A DNA stretch of 64,000 bases from Diaporthe sp. PMI_573 (Eukaryota > Ascomycota > Sordariomycetes > Diaporthales > Diaporthaceae). The notes beneath the pieces are model-generated. The model saw only the letters and a list, made by a program, of their open reading frames with translations. It was not told the origin of the DNA and did no database searches. The DNA lies in the NCBI GenBank assembly GCA_021399435.1, contig JAJTUP010000006.1:868001-932000 (forward strand), written 5' to 3'. Positions 33,753-43,369 of this stretch are shown in pieces. Within the stretch, counting starts at the first letter, position 1, and every line of letters begins with the position of its first letter. The position numbers were made by a program, and so were the translations under genes.

Positions 33753-35632
33753 ATGGCGAAAATCGCATTCCTTGACAATACGTCTACATTTGGCATCATT
33801 GCCCGCATCACAGCGGCTCTGTCGGTCCTCGTCATTGCTCGTTTCTTCTACCGACTCTACCAAGTTCGGACGCTGTTTAGGGAGGCGGCACAGAAATATG
33901 GCATCGTCAGTCTTGGTCGAATATGCGTCTCACTCGTGGCCGAATGTACTTACTGACTTGCGGTGAAGCCGATGATTCCCCACTCCTTCTGGTTTGGACA
34001 TCTTGAAATAATGGGCAAGATACAGGCGAAGTACCCGACAGATCTCCACCCTCAGTGCATGCCATTGCTGCTTGCCCAGGAGTACCCTGAAATTGCCGAA
34101 CAGGCGGTCCTCTATCTTGACACATGGCCGTTCTCCCATCCAATGTTAGCCGTATTTCATCCGGACATGATGGCGCAATTCACCCAGGATAACTCCAGGC
34201 CGAAGCACACTCAAATGCGGGAGGAGTTCCACATCTTGTCGGGATGCAATGATCTTGTCAATCAGGAAGGCCAAGTCTGGAAGATGTGGAGAAGTATATT
34301 TAACCCCGGATTCTCCGTCAAGAACTTGATGTCCTTAGTACCAGCCTTCTTGGAGGAGATCCAGGTCTTCCGGGATTGGCTGAACGAAATCGCGGACAGC
34401 GGCCAAGTTGTCCAGCTTGAAGCCAAAGCCATGCGAGCTACTGGTGATATCATCGGACGGGCGACACTGTGAGTAGAAACTATGCGAGCAAAGTCGGGGC
34501 ACCACAATTGCTCAAAGACTCACTCATCTTCATCGTGCGTTAGACTGCTGACATCATCCAGGGGACAACGATTACACTGTCAGGATGGGAACAACCCATT
34601 CTTTGAATCACTCAAAGACGCGATTAGCTGGATTGTCCCGGATCATAGCCCGCCGAACATTCTCAAGTCGATGCACCCTCTTCGACGCTTCCAACTGTGG
34701 AACGCCAACCGTATCATGAAGGACTATGTAAAGCCGAGGATCGAGCGCGGCGTTGCCGAGCACGCTCAGAGCAAGGGTGACACTGCAGGTCCCAAAACCA
34801 TCATGTCACTCGCGATCAAGTCTTATGTCAATGAAGTGCAAGGAATCTCCGGCATTGCAGAGGTGGATCCCTCATTCGTGGAAATGGCAGTCTCTCAGAT
34901 CAAGATCTTTATGCTCGCTGGCCACGACACGACAGGCTCGACCTTGTGTTTCATTTATCACCTTCTCAACAGGAACAAATCGGCCCTGGAAGCCATACGA
35001 GCCGAGCATGACGAAGTCTTCGGAAAGGATACGACTGCCGTGCGAGCCAACATATCCGCTAACCCACAGCTGCTGAACCAGCTGCCATTTACGGCCGCCG
35101 TCATCAAGGAGACGCTGAGACTATTCCCACCTGTCGGGACGGTCCGCCAAGGCTCCGAGGACTTTTTCCTCACGCATCCGGACACGGGAATGCGATACCC
35201 GACAAAGGGAATGATGTTGTTCGCGTGTAGTATAGCAGAGCACCGCACTGAGCAGTTTTGGCCTCGGCCCCACGAGTTTGTCCCGGAGCGATGGTTTGCA
35301 AAGGAAGGCGAGCCTCTATATGTCCGCAAAAACGCTTTCCGTGAGTGTCTGGCGCCCCAAAAGACTCAAATCGCTCAAATCAATTTACTGACCTCTCACC
35401 AAAAAAAGGACCTTTCGAACTAGGACCGCGTAATTGTATTGGCCAGGAGCTAGCTCAGCTGGAGCTCAAAGCGATTCTGGCCATGACGATCCGCGACTTC
35501 GATATCTCCAGCATTTGGAACAAAGACGACCCGGAATGGTTTGGAGACAAAGCCTATCAAGGAAACCTGGCCAACGAGGTAACAGGGCATCCAAAGGAGT
35601 ATATGCCCGTAAGGGTGCTGAAGAGGCAGTGA
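33753..35632 (+). CDS. cytochrome P450 monooxygenase (StcS/VerA-like clade)
   Basis: Four exons: 33753-33905, 33969-34468, 34562-35340, 35409-35632; introns 63, 93, 68 and 551 residues in total. The first donor is GTCAGT, slightly unusual; the others are GTGAGT. An N-terminal membrane anchor (residues ~12-33) places it on the ER. The I-helix oxygen motif AGHDTTGS starts at ~337, E-x-x-R is E401/R404 (KETLRLF), and the heme loop PFELGPRNCIGQ has the ligand Cys487, so all P450 hallmarks are intact. The general line (DLVNQEGQVWKMWRSIFNPGFS) resembles the fungal clade that includes the sterigmatocystin enzyme StcS/VerA (CYP59) and many orphan P450s; the subfamily is by recall. With the SDR and AKR on either side it fits oxidation of an aromatic polyketide, but the substrate is unknown. 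Confidence 0.87.
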
Positions 35633-36986
35633 TTGTCTTGGGTTCATTGTTATCTCAAGAACGGAGCATTCGATTCTGCCATAGGGGAAATCAGCTTGTA
35701 CCGAGATCAAAATTAATGAGAGACTGATGTTCGGGCACATGGCATATCCTGCTTTGAATCAAAAGCACCTTTAGACTATTTGTATTCTTTGAGATCCTCT
35801 ACTAAGCCGGAACGACGATAATTTTTCTATAATCACAAGAGACAATATATTATAATAGATGATTACGGTGATCCGCTATGCAAGGCTTTAGACAGTGACT
35901 GTCTAATGTACTTTTGTAAACTAGTGTTTCCTTAGAAGCCACCATTTTGCGGCTAAGTACCCTGGCGGAAGCCCATCACTTCCCAAGCAGATCAATACGT
36001 TTTTAATAAAATTTGAAAAGCATAAGATCTATTCCAAATATGTTGAATGCTTCATAGTTATCGAGTTAAGGATCAATAAAAATGAGGCAATCACAGAGAA
36101 GGAATATCGGAAGCTGACGAAGTACTCCAGGAAGGGTTATATAGCCAACTCCGGAGCACCTTTGTGGCAACGCAACCTTGCATGCCAAAGATGACATAAC
36201 GGGAAATGGACTATCATATTTGCTCAAATATTTATAATTTTACTTCAGGAATGATTATCGTGACAAAATGCAGGCATTAATGAGAGGCATTCAAACTGTC
36301 AGCCACCATAGCCGTCGACATTGGGTCTTGGGTCGTCAACATTGATCAAAGCCGACAGAAATTGAAATGTGATAATGAGTCCTCTCAAATTGGGCCCATC
36401 CGACCTATTGACTTGTTCTGAAAAGAAGTTGAAATGAAAAGACCGCGTGGTGACATTGCACACGCTTGAAGGATGAAGGGCCGCCGGCAATAAGACCTCG
36501 GACGTAGCCGTTGCTAAGAAAGCAAAAGTGTCCGAATCGAGCCGGTGGATTACCAAGGAGGACCAGAGCTAGACATGGGTCTCTGCGAATTCGAAGTCCG
36601 CGAAAATCCTCAACAATGATTGGCTGATCGACAGCAATATTGAACCTGGGGTGACTGCTCTGGCACATCAGGCTGACTTCAGGCTTCACGAGCACATACC
36701 AGAGGACTCAGAGCAGCATCCACTGGCAGTCTAATGCCCGGAGTTAAAAATCCTCCTGGGATGGACAAAATCCGAGATAGTCAACGGACTCATGTATAAC
36801 CTATGTGCTTGAATTCACGGAAATATATAAAAGAAAGTCGTTGGCCTGCTTACTGGAATTTGTTTCCTGTTTCCCAGAGCTCACCGTCTGGAAGCCAAGA
36901 TCCTATTTTTCACGGTCAATCGAAACACTGACTCCCCATTCACTGTTGACTGAATATTTGAATACTCCCATTAGAATCTATCGAAA
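35633..36986. other. AT-rich spacer between P450 and AKR genes
   Basis: Very AT-rich from about 35750 to 36290 without any frame of note; this may be an old RIP-mutated remnant, but I see no terminal repeat. The last 160 bases are the AKR promoter. Confidence 0.4.
36822..36833 (+). promoter_or_regulatory. TATA box upstream of the AKR gene
   Basis: ATATATAAAAG lies about 155 bases before the AKR start codon, a good match to a core TATA box. Confidence 0.4.
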
Positions 36987-38111
36987 ATGGCCAACTTCTT
37001 CCAATCTGTTCCAAGCCCTGCCACGGAGCTGGGCCGTCTTCGCGTCCTCTCCTCGAGCGCTGGTATCAGAGTGTCTCCTCTTCAACTCGGTGGCATGTCC
37101 CTCGGGTCTGCCTGGTCCCAAGCCACCGGATCCATCTCCAAGGAAGAAGTCTTCAAGCTGCTTGATGCCTTTGTCGAGGCAGGGGGCAACTTCATCGACC
37201 TTGCAAACAACTACCACAACGAGGACTCGGAGAAGTGGATCGGGGAATGGATGGCCGAGCGTCAGAACCGCGACAAGATGGTCATTGCCACCAAGTATAC
37301 CATGGACTATGCCTCCCACCGACTCGGAGGACCCGGCTCGGCGCCGAATCATACGGGAAACCACAAGCGCGCCATGTACATGAGTCTTCGTGATTCCTTG
37401 GCTAAGCTTCAGACCGACTACATCGACATTCTGTACCTTCACTGCTGGGACCACACGACCTCTATCAAGGAAGTCATGGACTCGATGCACTTCCTGGTGG
37501 CGGAGCGAAAGGTGCTCTACCTCGGAGTTTCTGATACACCCGCTTGGATCGTCAGCGCTGCAAATGTCTATGCCGAAGAACGTGGCAAGACACCTTTCAC
37601 CATCTACCAGGGGCGCTGGAACGTTCTCGATCGTGACTTCGAAAGAGAGATCATCCCCATGGCCAGACAATTCGGTATGGCTCTGGCTCCATTCAGCGTG
37701 CTCGGCGGCGGCCGGCTCAAGTCCGCTAGCCAGCTTAGGGATCGCAAAGAGAAACTCCGAGGGGCGCCTGAGCTCTCTGAAGAGGAAACCCTCATGTCCG
37801 AAAGACTGCTCAAAGTCGCTCAGGAGCATGGCATCGAATCTGTTACTGCCATCGCGTTGGCCTATGTCATGCATAAGGCGCCGAACGTTTATCCCATTAT
37901 TGGGTGCAGGAAGGTGGAACAACTTAAGGATAATATTCAGGCTCTGAGCATTCATTTGACAGAGGAGCAGATTGCTTCTCTGGAAAGTGCTAAGAAGTTT
38001 GACCTAGGCTTTCCACTCAATTTTATTGGGGCGGACCCTAATGTCACCGGGCACAACTGGCTTCATTCAACTTGGGCTAACATTGCTTTCCAGGCGGGCA
38101 AGAATCATTGA
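36987..38111 (+). CDS. aldo-keto reductase, norsolorinic acid reductase/aryl-alcohol dehydrogenase type
   Basis: NADPH-dependent reductase of aromatic aldehydes or ketones, cytosolic. Intronless, 374 residues, ATG at 36987-36989. The full AKR catalytic tetrad is present: Asp71 and Tyr76 (GGNFIDLANNYHNEDSE), Lys103 (MVIATKY) and His152 (DILYLHCWD). Cofactor loops VYPIIGCRKVEQLKDNIQAL near the C terminus are typical. The start LSSSAGIRVSPLQLGGMSLG and the line YLGVSDTPAWIVSAANVYA identify the Aad14/NorA-NorB-StcV subfamily, whose named members reduce norsolorinic acid or aryl aldehydes. A stretch near residue 255 is shorter than I expect for the subfamily. A 325-codon frame on the opposite strand is its shadow. 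Confidence 0.9.
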   Translation: MANFFQSVPSPATELGRLRVLSSSAGIRVSPLQLGGMSLGSAWSQATGSISKEEVFKLLDAFVEAGGNFIDLANNYHNEDSEKWIGEWMAERQNRDKMVIATKYTMDYASHRLGGPGSAPNHTGNHKRAMYMSLRDSLAKLQTDYIDILYLHCWDHTTSIKEVMDSMHFLVAERKVLYLGVSDTPAWIVSAANVYAEERGKTPFTIYQGRWNVLDRDFEREIIPMARQFGMALAPFSVLGGGRLKSASQLRDRKEKLRGAPELSEEETLMSERLLKVAQEHGIESVTAIALAYVMHKAPNVYPIIGCRKVEQLKDNIQALSIHLTEEQIASLESAKKFDLGFPLNFIGADPNVTGHNWLHSTWANIAFQAGKNH

Positions 38112-38568
38112 GTCACTTTGGGCCAAAGCATGTGGTTCCAGTTGCAAGCTCAATAGAAATACTTCAGAGATAATTGCGGAACCTGTTCACTGAGCTTGAA
38201 GCTCTAAATCGAGGTCACAATATTGAGTCGTTTTTCTCTAGTTGCGCTTGAGTCCAGGAAGTATGCTACTATCATGGAGCTTCAAGCCCTAGTAAATTAC
38301 CGCCCTGATTGAGTCTGAAAGTGCCTGGCTAGAAAGGAATAAAATGCAATTGCGTGAGGTACGCATGAATCGTGATCTGTTGCTCTTGTTGGACACACAA
38401 AACGCCCTCCGCCCACAAGGAAACAGCAAACCGAAAACATATGTCACAGTCAAATTCTTCCTGACGGTAAGCAAGAAAACCACTCGGCAATTCAAATTGA
38501 ACCAGTTTACATTGTATATAAATATGAAACCGTTTGTCGTTCTTCATCCAGACCATGTACTCTCGAGT
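38112..38568. other. convergent 3' ends of AKR and Gfo/Idh genes
   Basis: Non-coding; both flanking genes end here. Nothing else recognised. Confidence 0.5.
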
Positions 38569-39783
38569 TCACTTCAGGAATCTCTCACGCATAGATTCTA
38601 GCTGCTCGTGACGCGCGAGAGCGCCCTCGAATGTCACGTACTTGCTCTCATCGCCATCAGCAAATGCCTCGTACAGAGCTGCGACGTTCTTCACCGGGCC
38701 TGGGTGCCCAACCTGCCAGTCCTGCCACTGCCATTCGACCGGTCTAGTCTCCCCTGTCGCCCGATCGTGCAATTCGATCAAAGCATCCTCGCCCGTATTG
38801 ATATATTGTCCTTCATAGGTGAGGCGCAAGCTTCCCTTCTCTCCACGGATGGTCCAGACAAACGATGGCTGCTTTGGATCTGGAAATGCCGGTCCGGCTC
38901 GCCACGTGGTCACCAGTTTGGCGTCGTTCCTGGTGAACGACGACTCCGGCAGTGATGCCGTCACGATGACCAAGTCCGGTGAATTCGTAGAGATGTCTCT
39001 TACATGTTTACCTCCCGGGCGGTCCAGGAGTTTGATCCTGGGATTTTGAATCTGCATCAGGGCATGGACATCTTTCGCTTCGCCAAGTACATATTGAATA
39101 GGATCCCAAGCTGCGAGGGGTATGGGTCAGCCCAACGAATTCCAAACCATATTGGCGTAAATCAAGTTGAGATGGTACTGACCGTGTGCGAACAGAATTG
39201 CATAATAGTTTGCACCAGACTTTGAGTTTCCAAAGGACTCCAAACCTAGGAATAGAACATCATCGCCCTCTTTCTTAGGCCTGTTATTGACTTCGCTGTT
39301 AATGACCTTTCCGACCACCCCTTCGGCTAACAGTTCTTTCAATTTGACAATATACGGTGCCAGTCTGGCCTGGATAACAACAGCTGTCCTGCCACCGGCT
39401 TTCTTCGACAGATCTGCCAATTCCTTTGCTCTGAGGGCATTCTCTGCCAATGGCCATTCGACAATGACGTCCTTGCCAGCTGCGACGCTCGGTTGAATTG
39501 CATCGTAATGCTTGTCCACCCAGACACTACACACAACTAGGTCGACATTGGGGTCCGCGGCAAGCTCTTCAGGTGCGCCGTATGTGCGAATGCTCTCAGG
39601 GTTCGGAAGTTTGAAATGCTGAACAGATTCACGAGCACGCTCAGCAGTGGATCCGAGCAAGGCGACAATCTGATACCGTTCTTTGCCACGAGGCGATAGG
39701 AGATAGGGCAAATGAGCTACAGCAGCCCAGCCAGATTTTGAGTTCGCGGAGAGGCCGATAAGTCCTACACGAATGGGAGCCAT
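38569..39783 (-). CDS. Gal80-like Gfo/Idh/MocA protein
   Basis: Two exons, 39183-39783 and 38569-39110, intron 72 bp (donor GTCAGT, acceptor GCAG), 380 residues. An N-terminal Rossmann fold (IRVGLIGLSANSKSGWAA) and a C-terminal alpha/beta dimer domain (WDPIQYVLGEAKDV..., GSLRLTYEGQYINT) identify the family. The motif that is EKP in catalytic dehydrogenases, where Lys is needed for hydride transfer, reads E109-W110-P111 (DVIVEWPLAEN), as in the Gal80 branch where the protein is an NAD(P)-binding regulator. It may thus be a non-catalytic sensor or an enzyme with altered chemistry. It converges on the AKR gene and ends the metabolic block. Galactose metabolism is not implied. Confidence 0.82.
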
Positions 39784-40506
39784 GATTGGATTGTTGAGAA
39801 CACAGGAAGAAGCATTGAATACAACGCACAGCCAATGGGTTGTGGTGTAGGTTTATACTTACTCCTTCAGTCCACTTAGGAACAGGATGGCCTTTATTCT
39901 AAGAGAGGGACTGGCTGTTCCCCTCCGTCGGCTGAACAGTATAAATTGAAATTTATCATCAAATTCGCAATCCCATTTGCTTATGAATCCGTAAGCAAGG
40001 GACCCAGAGGCCCCAACGCCATGTATTACCCAATATTGACATGACCGACGTCAGAAGCCCGGTTGCAGCGCTTGGCGCATTAGTGTTGACTCTCCTATTC
40101 AGAAAATGTGTGTGTTGGGAGTTCTGACTCGTGGTCTGGTGGTCGATTTGAAATCATAGCCAAAGGCGGATGAATGCGGCCCCATGCGGCCGCCCAAATG
40201 TCTCCGGTACGGTCCGCTGTGTTGAGGCGCTTTGTGTATTTCTTTACCAGTGTCGCGCTGTACAAAAACACATGCACCATACTAACATCAATCATCACAT
40301 GATATGAAAGTCTCGTAGACGGACAGGGGATTCGGCTCAGCTGTGCTCATTGTGTTTCAAGTAGATAAGAAACGTACATAACGACTAGTGGTTCAGACAC
40401 TCCTGCGTTGCTACATGTGGCTAAATTCTAGAACGCTCATTCAATTATTACAACAAGTGACGGTTGCCTCTGTAGAAGAAAATTTGGGGAACACAAGAAG
40501 ACTTGA
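39784..40506. other. promoter region and flank of the Mutator-like element
   Basis: No gene recognised between the Gfo/Idh gene and the transposon target duplication. Confidence 0.45.
39851..39858 (-). promoter_or_regulatory. TATA-like element of the Gfo/Idh gene
   Basis: GTATAAAC read on the minus strand about 70 bases before the start codon. Confidence 0.3.
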
Positions 40507-40514
40507 TCTCAAAA
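40507..40514 (+). repeat. target site duplication, left copy
   Basis: TCTCAAAA abuts the left terminal inverted repeat; an identical copy follows the right repeat at 45747-45754. Confidence 0.75.
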
Positions 40515-40569
40515 GAAAGAGGATATTCGCACCCAAAAAATCGGATGCCGCACCCAATTTTCTGACTAA
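40515..40569 (+). repeat. MULE left terminal inverted repeat
   Basis: 55 bp, inverted copy of 45692-45746 with one mismatch at position 6. Confidence 0.85.
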
Positions 40570-43211
40570 TCATGCTGCCCCCTGTGCCCGAATTGAGAAA
40601 CACTATGGGTTCACCATACAAAAAATAAATGTGACTATACCGACTAACATGCCGCTACATACCACTATTCCCACACACTCAAGGGCACCAAATAAGCACC
40701 ATTTAACCCAAGTATTGGCAAACGTTACCCACAATGCCTACATGGTTGCCCACGTAACCTATCTAGTCAAATAGCAAGTCAATAAAGCTGGGCATTATGG
40801 CGACAATCTTGTCCTGCGTTTTCTTGGCGCCCTTGCCACCCTTGCCGCCCTTGCCACCCTTGCCGTCATTATTAATGTCGTCAGCCGTAAGGTCTACGCA
40901 TAGCAGCTGGTTGACAGTCCTCTATACCCCCGTCCACTACCTCTTAGCCACTAGCCGTAAGCTTGAGGGTATAGCCGCCGGCAACACCGTGCCTTTGGCT
41001 CTTTGCTTCTAAGGCTGGCGGTTTCCTTGCTTTATAAGCCCGACTATTAGCCGTTGGTTTTGCTGGACGGCTTCTTGCTGGGTACCGCTGCTACGGGTAT
41101 CCTCTTCATCTAGAGACTAAAGCGTTAAGTCATTATACTCAAAAGCCGAGTTTACACGCTATACTAAAGCTGTCGTTGCCCTCGTTTTATTGCCTGCCTT
41201 ACTGCCTAGAGAAGTCGTTGTTAACATTGTCTTCTTGCCTATCACGGCCTTCCTACAGCTACTACTACTCTAAAAGACGCCTTCTTTATTAGCTACAAAC
41301 ATAGCTATCTCACAAGGTCTCTCCTTTGTTATTATAACCTTATTTGGCGAGAGGACTATAAGGAGCGAGCTTTTAAGTAAGAGGTTACGGTTAAGCTAGT
41401 AAACTTTGTAAATGTCTGTCTTCTTAAGAGGAAGGTCTACTTCCTCTTTATTGGCTATTTAATTAGTATAAATTAAGCCGTACTGAGTGTAGATAGGGTA
41501 GGTATAGCTTAAAGCCGTATAGTAGCCTTGTAGGGCTTTTTCTTAAAGTATCTTTAAAGTGTGTTGCCTAGTATTTGCAAGAAGCTTTAGTGCTGGCCAT
41601 AATACCTGGTAAGAGATCCTTCCTAGCTATTTCTGCCTATTAAACTTCTAAAGCAAAAGTATCTTCTGGCAGGCTTCCTCAAGACAAAGCTTCTTAGCAG
41701 TATCCTTAATAGTCTCGTGTACAGCCTTGACCAAATAGAGAAGATACCCTAGCCCGTGGCCTAAGTAAATCTTAATTTTCCAGTATATACGCTCTGTAGA
41801 GAAGGTGGTCTATAAGCTAAAGTTAAGGGTTTTGCAGGTCTAGTGGCTGGCTTATTTGGTAATAATCTTCTTGTTATTGTTGATATAGTAGGTCTTTAGG
41901 TAGTTTATAATAGCTGTCTGGTCTGAAAACTTCTCTTAAAGGTGCTACTATGCTATCTCGTAGACCTTATAATCTATAGAGTACTCTATAAACTTAAGGA
42001 GGTTAAATAGGGCCTATCGAGTATAGGGGATATTGTCTAGGACCTTCTTGGGTATCATGGCTGTGTTTCTCGCTAGTATATTAAGCCTGGCTTCCGTGGT
42101 TTCCTCCTCTTCTTTAGTATCTTCGGCTTTATTATCGTCTGCTTCTGCTGCTGTTAAACCTACCGGCTTCCGCTACTTCTTAATATATAGTATAACGTTT
42201 ATGTTTATATAGAAGATACACAGCTGGTGCTGTATATAAGGGAATTCGGACTTAAGGGTGTTTATTAGGGCGTTATTGTAGTTAGTGATAAAGAGGGTTG
42301 GGTTGTTGGCTTTACAGTAGTAAAGCAGGAGGTAAACTTGCTCGAGAAGCTACCGGAAGCTACTTTCTCTCTTGTTATCAATAATACCTTGAAATAACAG
42401 GAGAATCTTCTTTATATAGGTTAATGCTATACCTTAGAAGTATGGTATCTTCTTATTATTAGTCGAGTATATATAATTAAATAACATGCTGTATAAGAAA
42501 CGTTGCTCTTAAAGCCACGCTATCTGTTGCTGGCTATACTAAAAGATGCTTGTAATGTTGTTCTTTTTGTCTTAAGTAAAGTAATACTAGTAGCCTTCCT
42601 TCTCTAGCTAGTCTAATGCTACTTGAGATAGTGTATAGATGCCCTGTTTGTCTTTTCTAAAGCCCTGTAGCCAGTTCTTAAAGGTATTCTGGCCTAGCTT
42701 AACTATAGGGTACTGCTGGCAAAGTAGTATTTCAAGCTGCTTCGGTGTAGCATTTATTGGGTTATATGCTGCCTAGGTAAGAAATTTAAGATATGCTTTG
42801 GATAGCTTTGCCTAGCTACGCTAAGCTTCAAGGACTTCCTAAGAACCATAATGGGTATATCGGTACTTGTGGACAACAAGCTTCCATTTATTTAACGTTT
42901 TCTTCGCCATATAGGCAACCGCTAACCATTTACAGCCAACTTTAATTGTTAAGGCATTGATTATTGTAGCCGTCAATAGGCGCTGGGCACCATGACTACA
43001 TACTAATATCGCGTAATTCGGCTTAGAGTTTTGCTTAACTGTCAGCCAACCAGCAGAGCTTGTGGCTTTGTCTAAATCAGCCTTTAGATCCGCATAAATA
43101 TCATATCTATTGTTGAAAAGTTTCAGGAAAGTAGGAGGGTTAGAAAGGGCTGGGCGGCGATGGTTTGTAGCGGTAATGTTGGCGTTCTAGTTATGACAGT
43201 TGACTTGCTAC

Positions 43212-43213
43212 TA
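43212..43213 (+). repeat. pogo TA target duplication, left
   Basis: TA adjoining the left pogo terminal repeat; matched by TA at 45423-45424. Removing one TA plus the element restores the MULE reading frame. Confidence 0.75.
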
Positions 43214-43292
43214 CCATGCACCACCACCATCCGGCACACCCCACCATCCGGCACAGCCAAATTTGCCGCCACCCACCAAAACTCAACAACTT
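43214..43292 (+). repeat. pogo left terminal inverted repeat
   Basis: 79 bp, perfect inverted match to 45344-45422; begins CCATGCACCACCACCATCCG and includes two CCATCCGGCACA units. Confidence 0.88.
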
Positions 43293-43369
43293 AATGAAGT
43301 CATCACCACTTCAATTGTTTACTTATGCAAATGATTCGTACATTAAAAGAAAGCTCAGAAGAAGCTCTT

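Noticed and set aside
36978..37955. 325-codon minus-strand frame opposite the AKR gene
   Set aside because: Exact antisense of a strongly conserved coding sequence; no domain of its own.
29808..39783. a complete aflatoxin/sterigmatocystin cluster
   Set aside because: Only tailoring-type families are present; PKS, fatty-acid synthase, regulator and the remaining enzymes are absent from the window.
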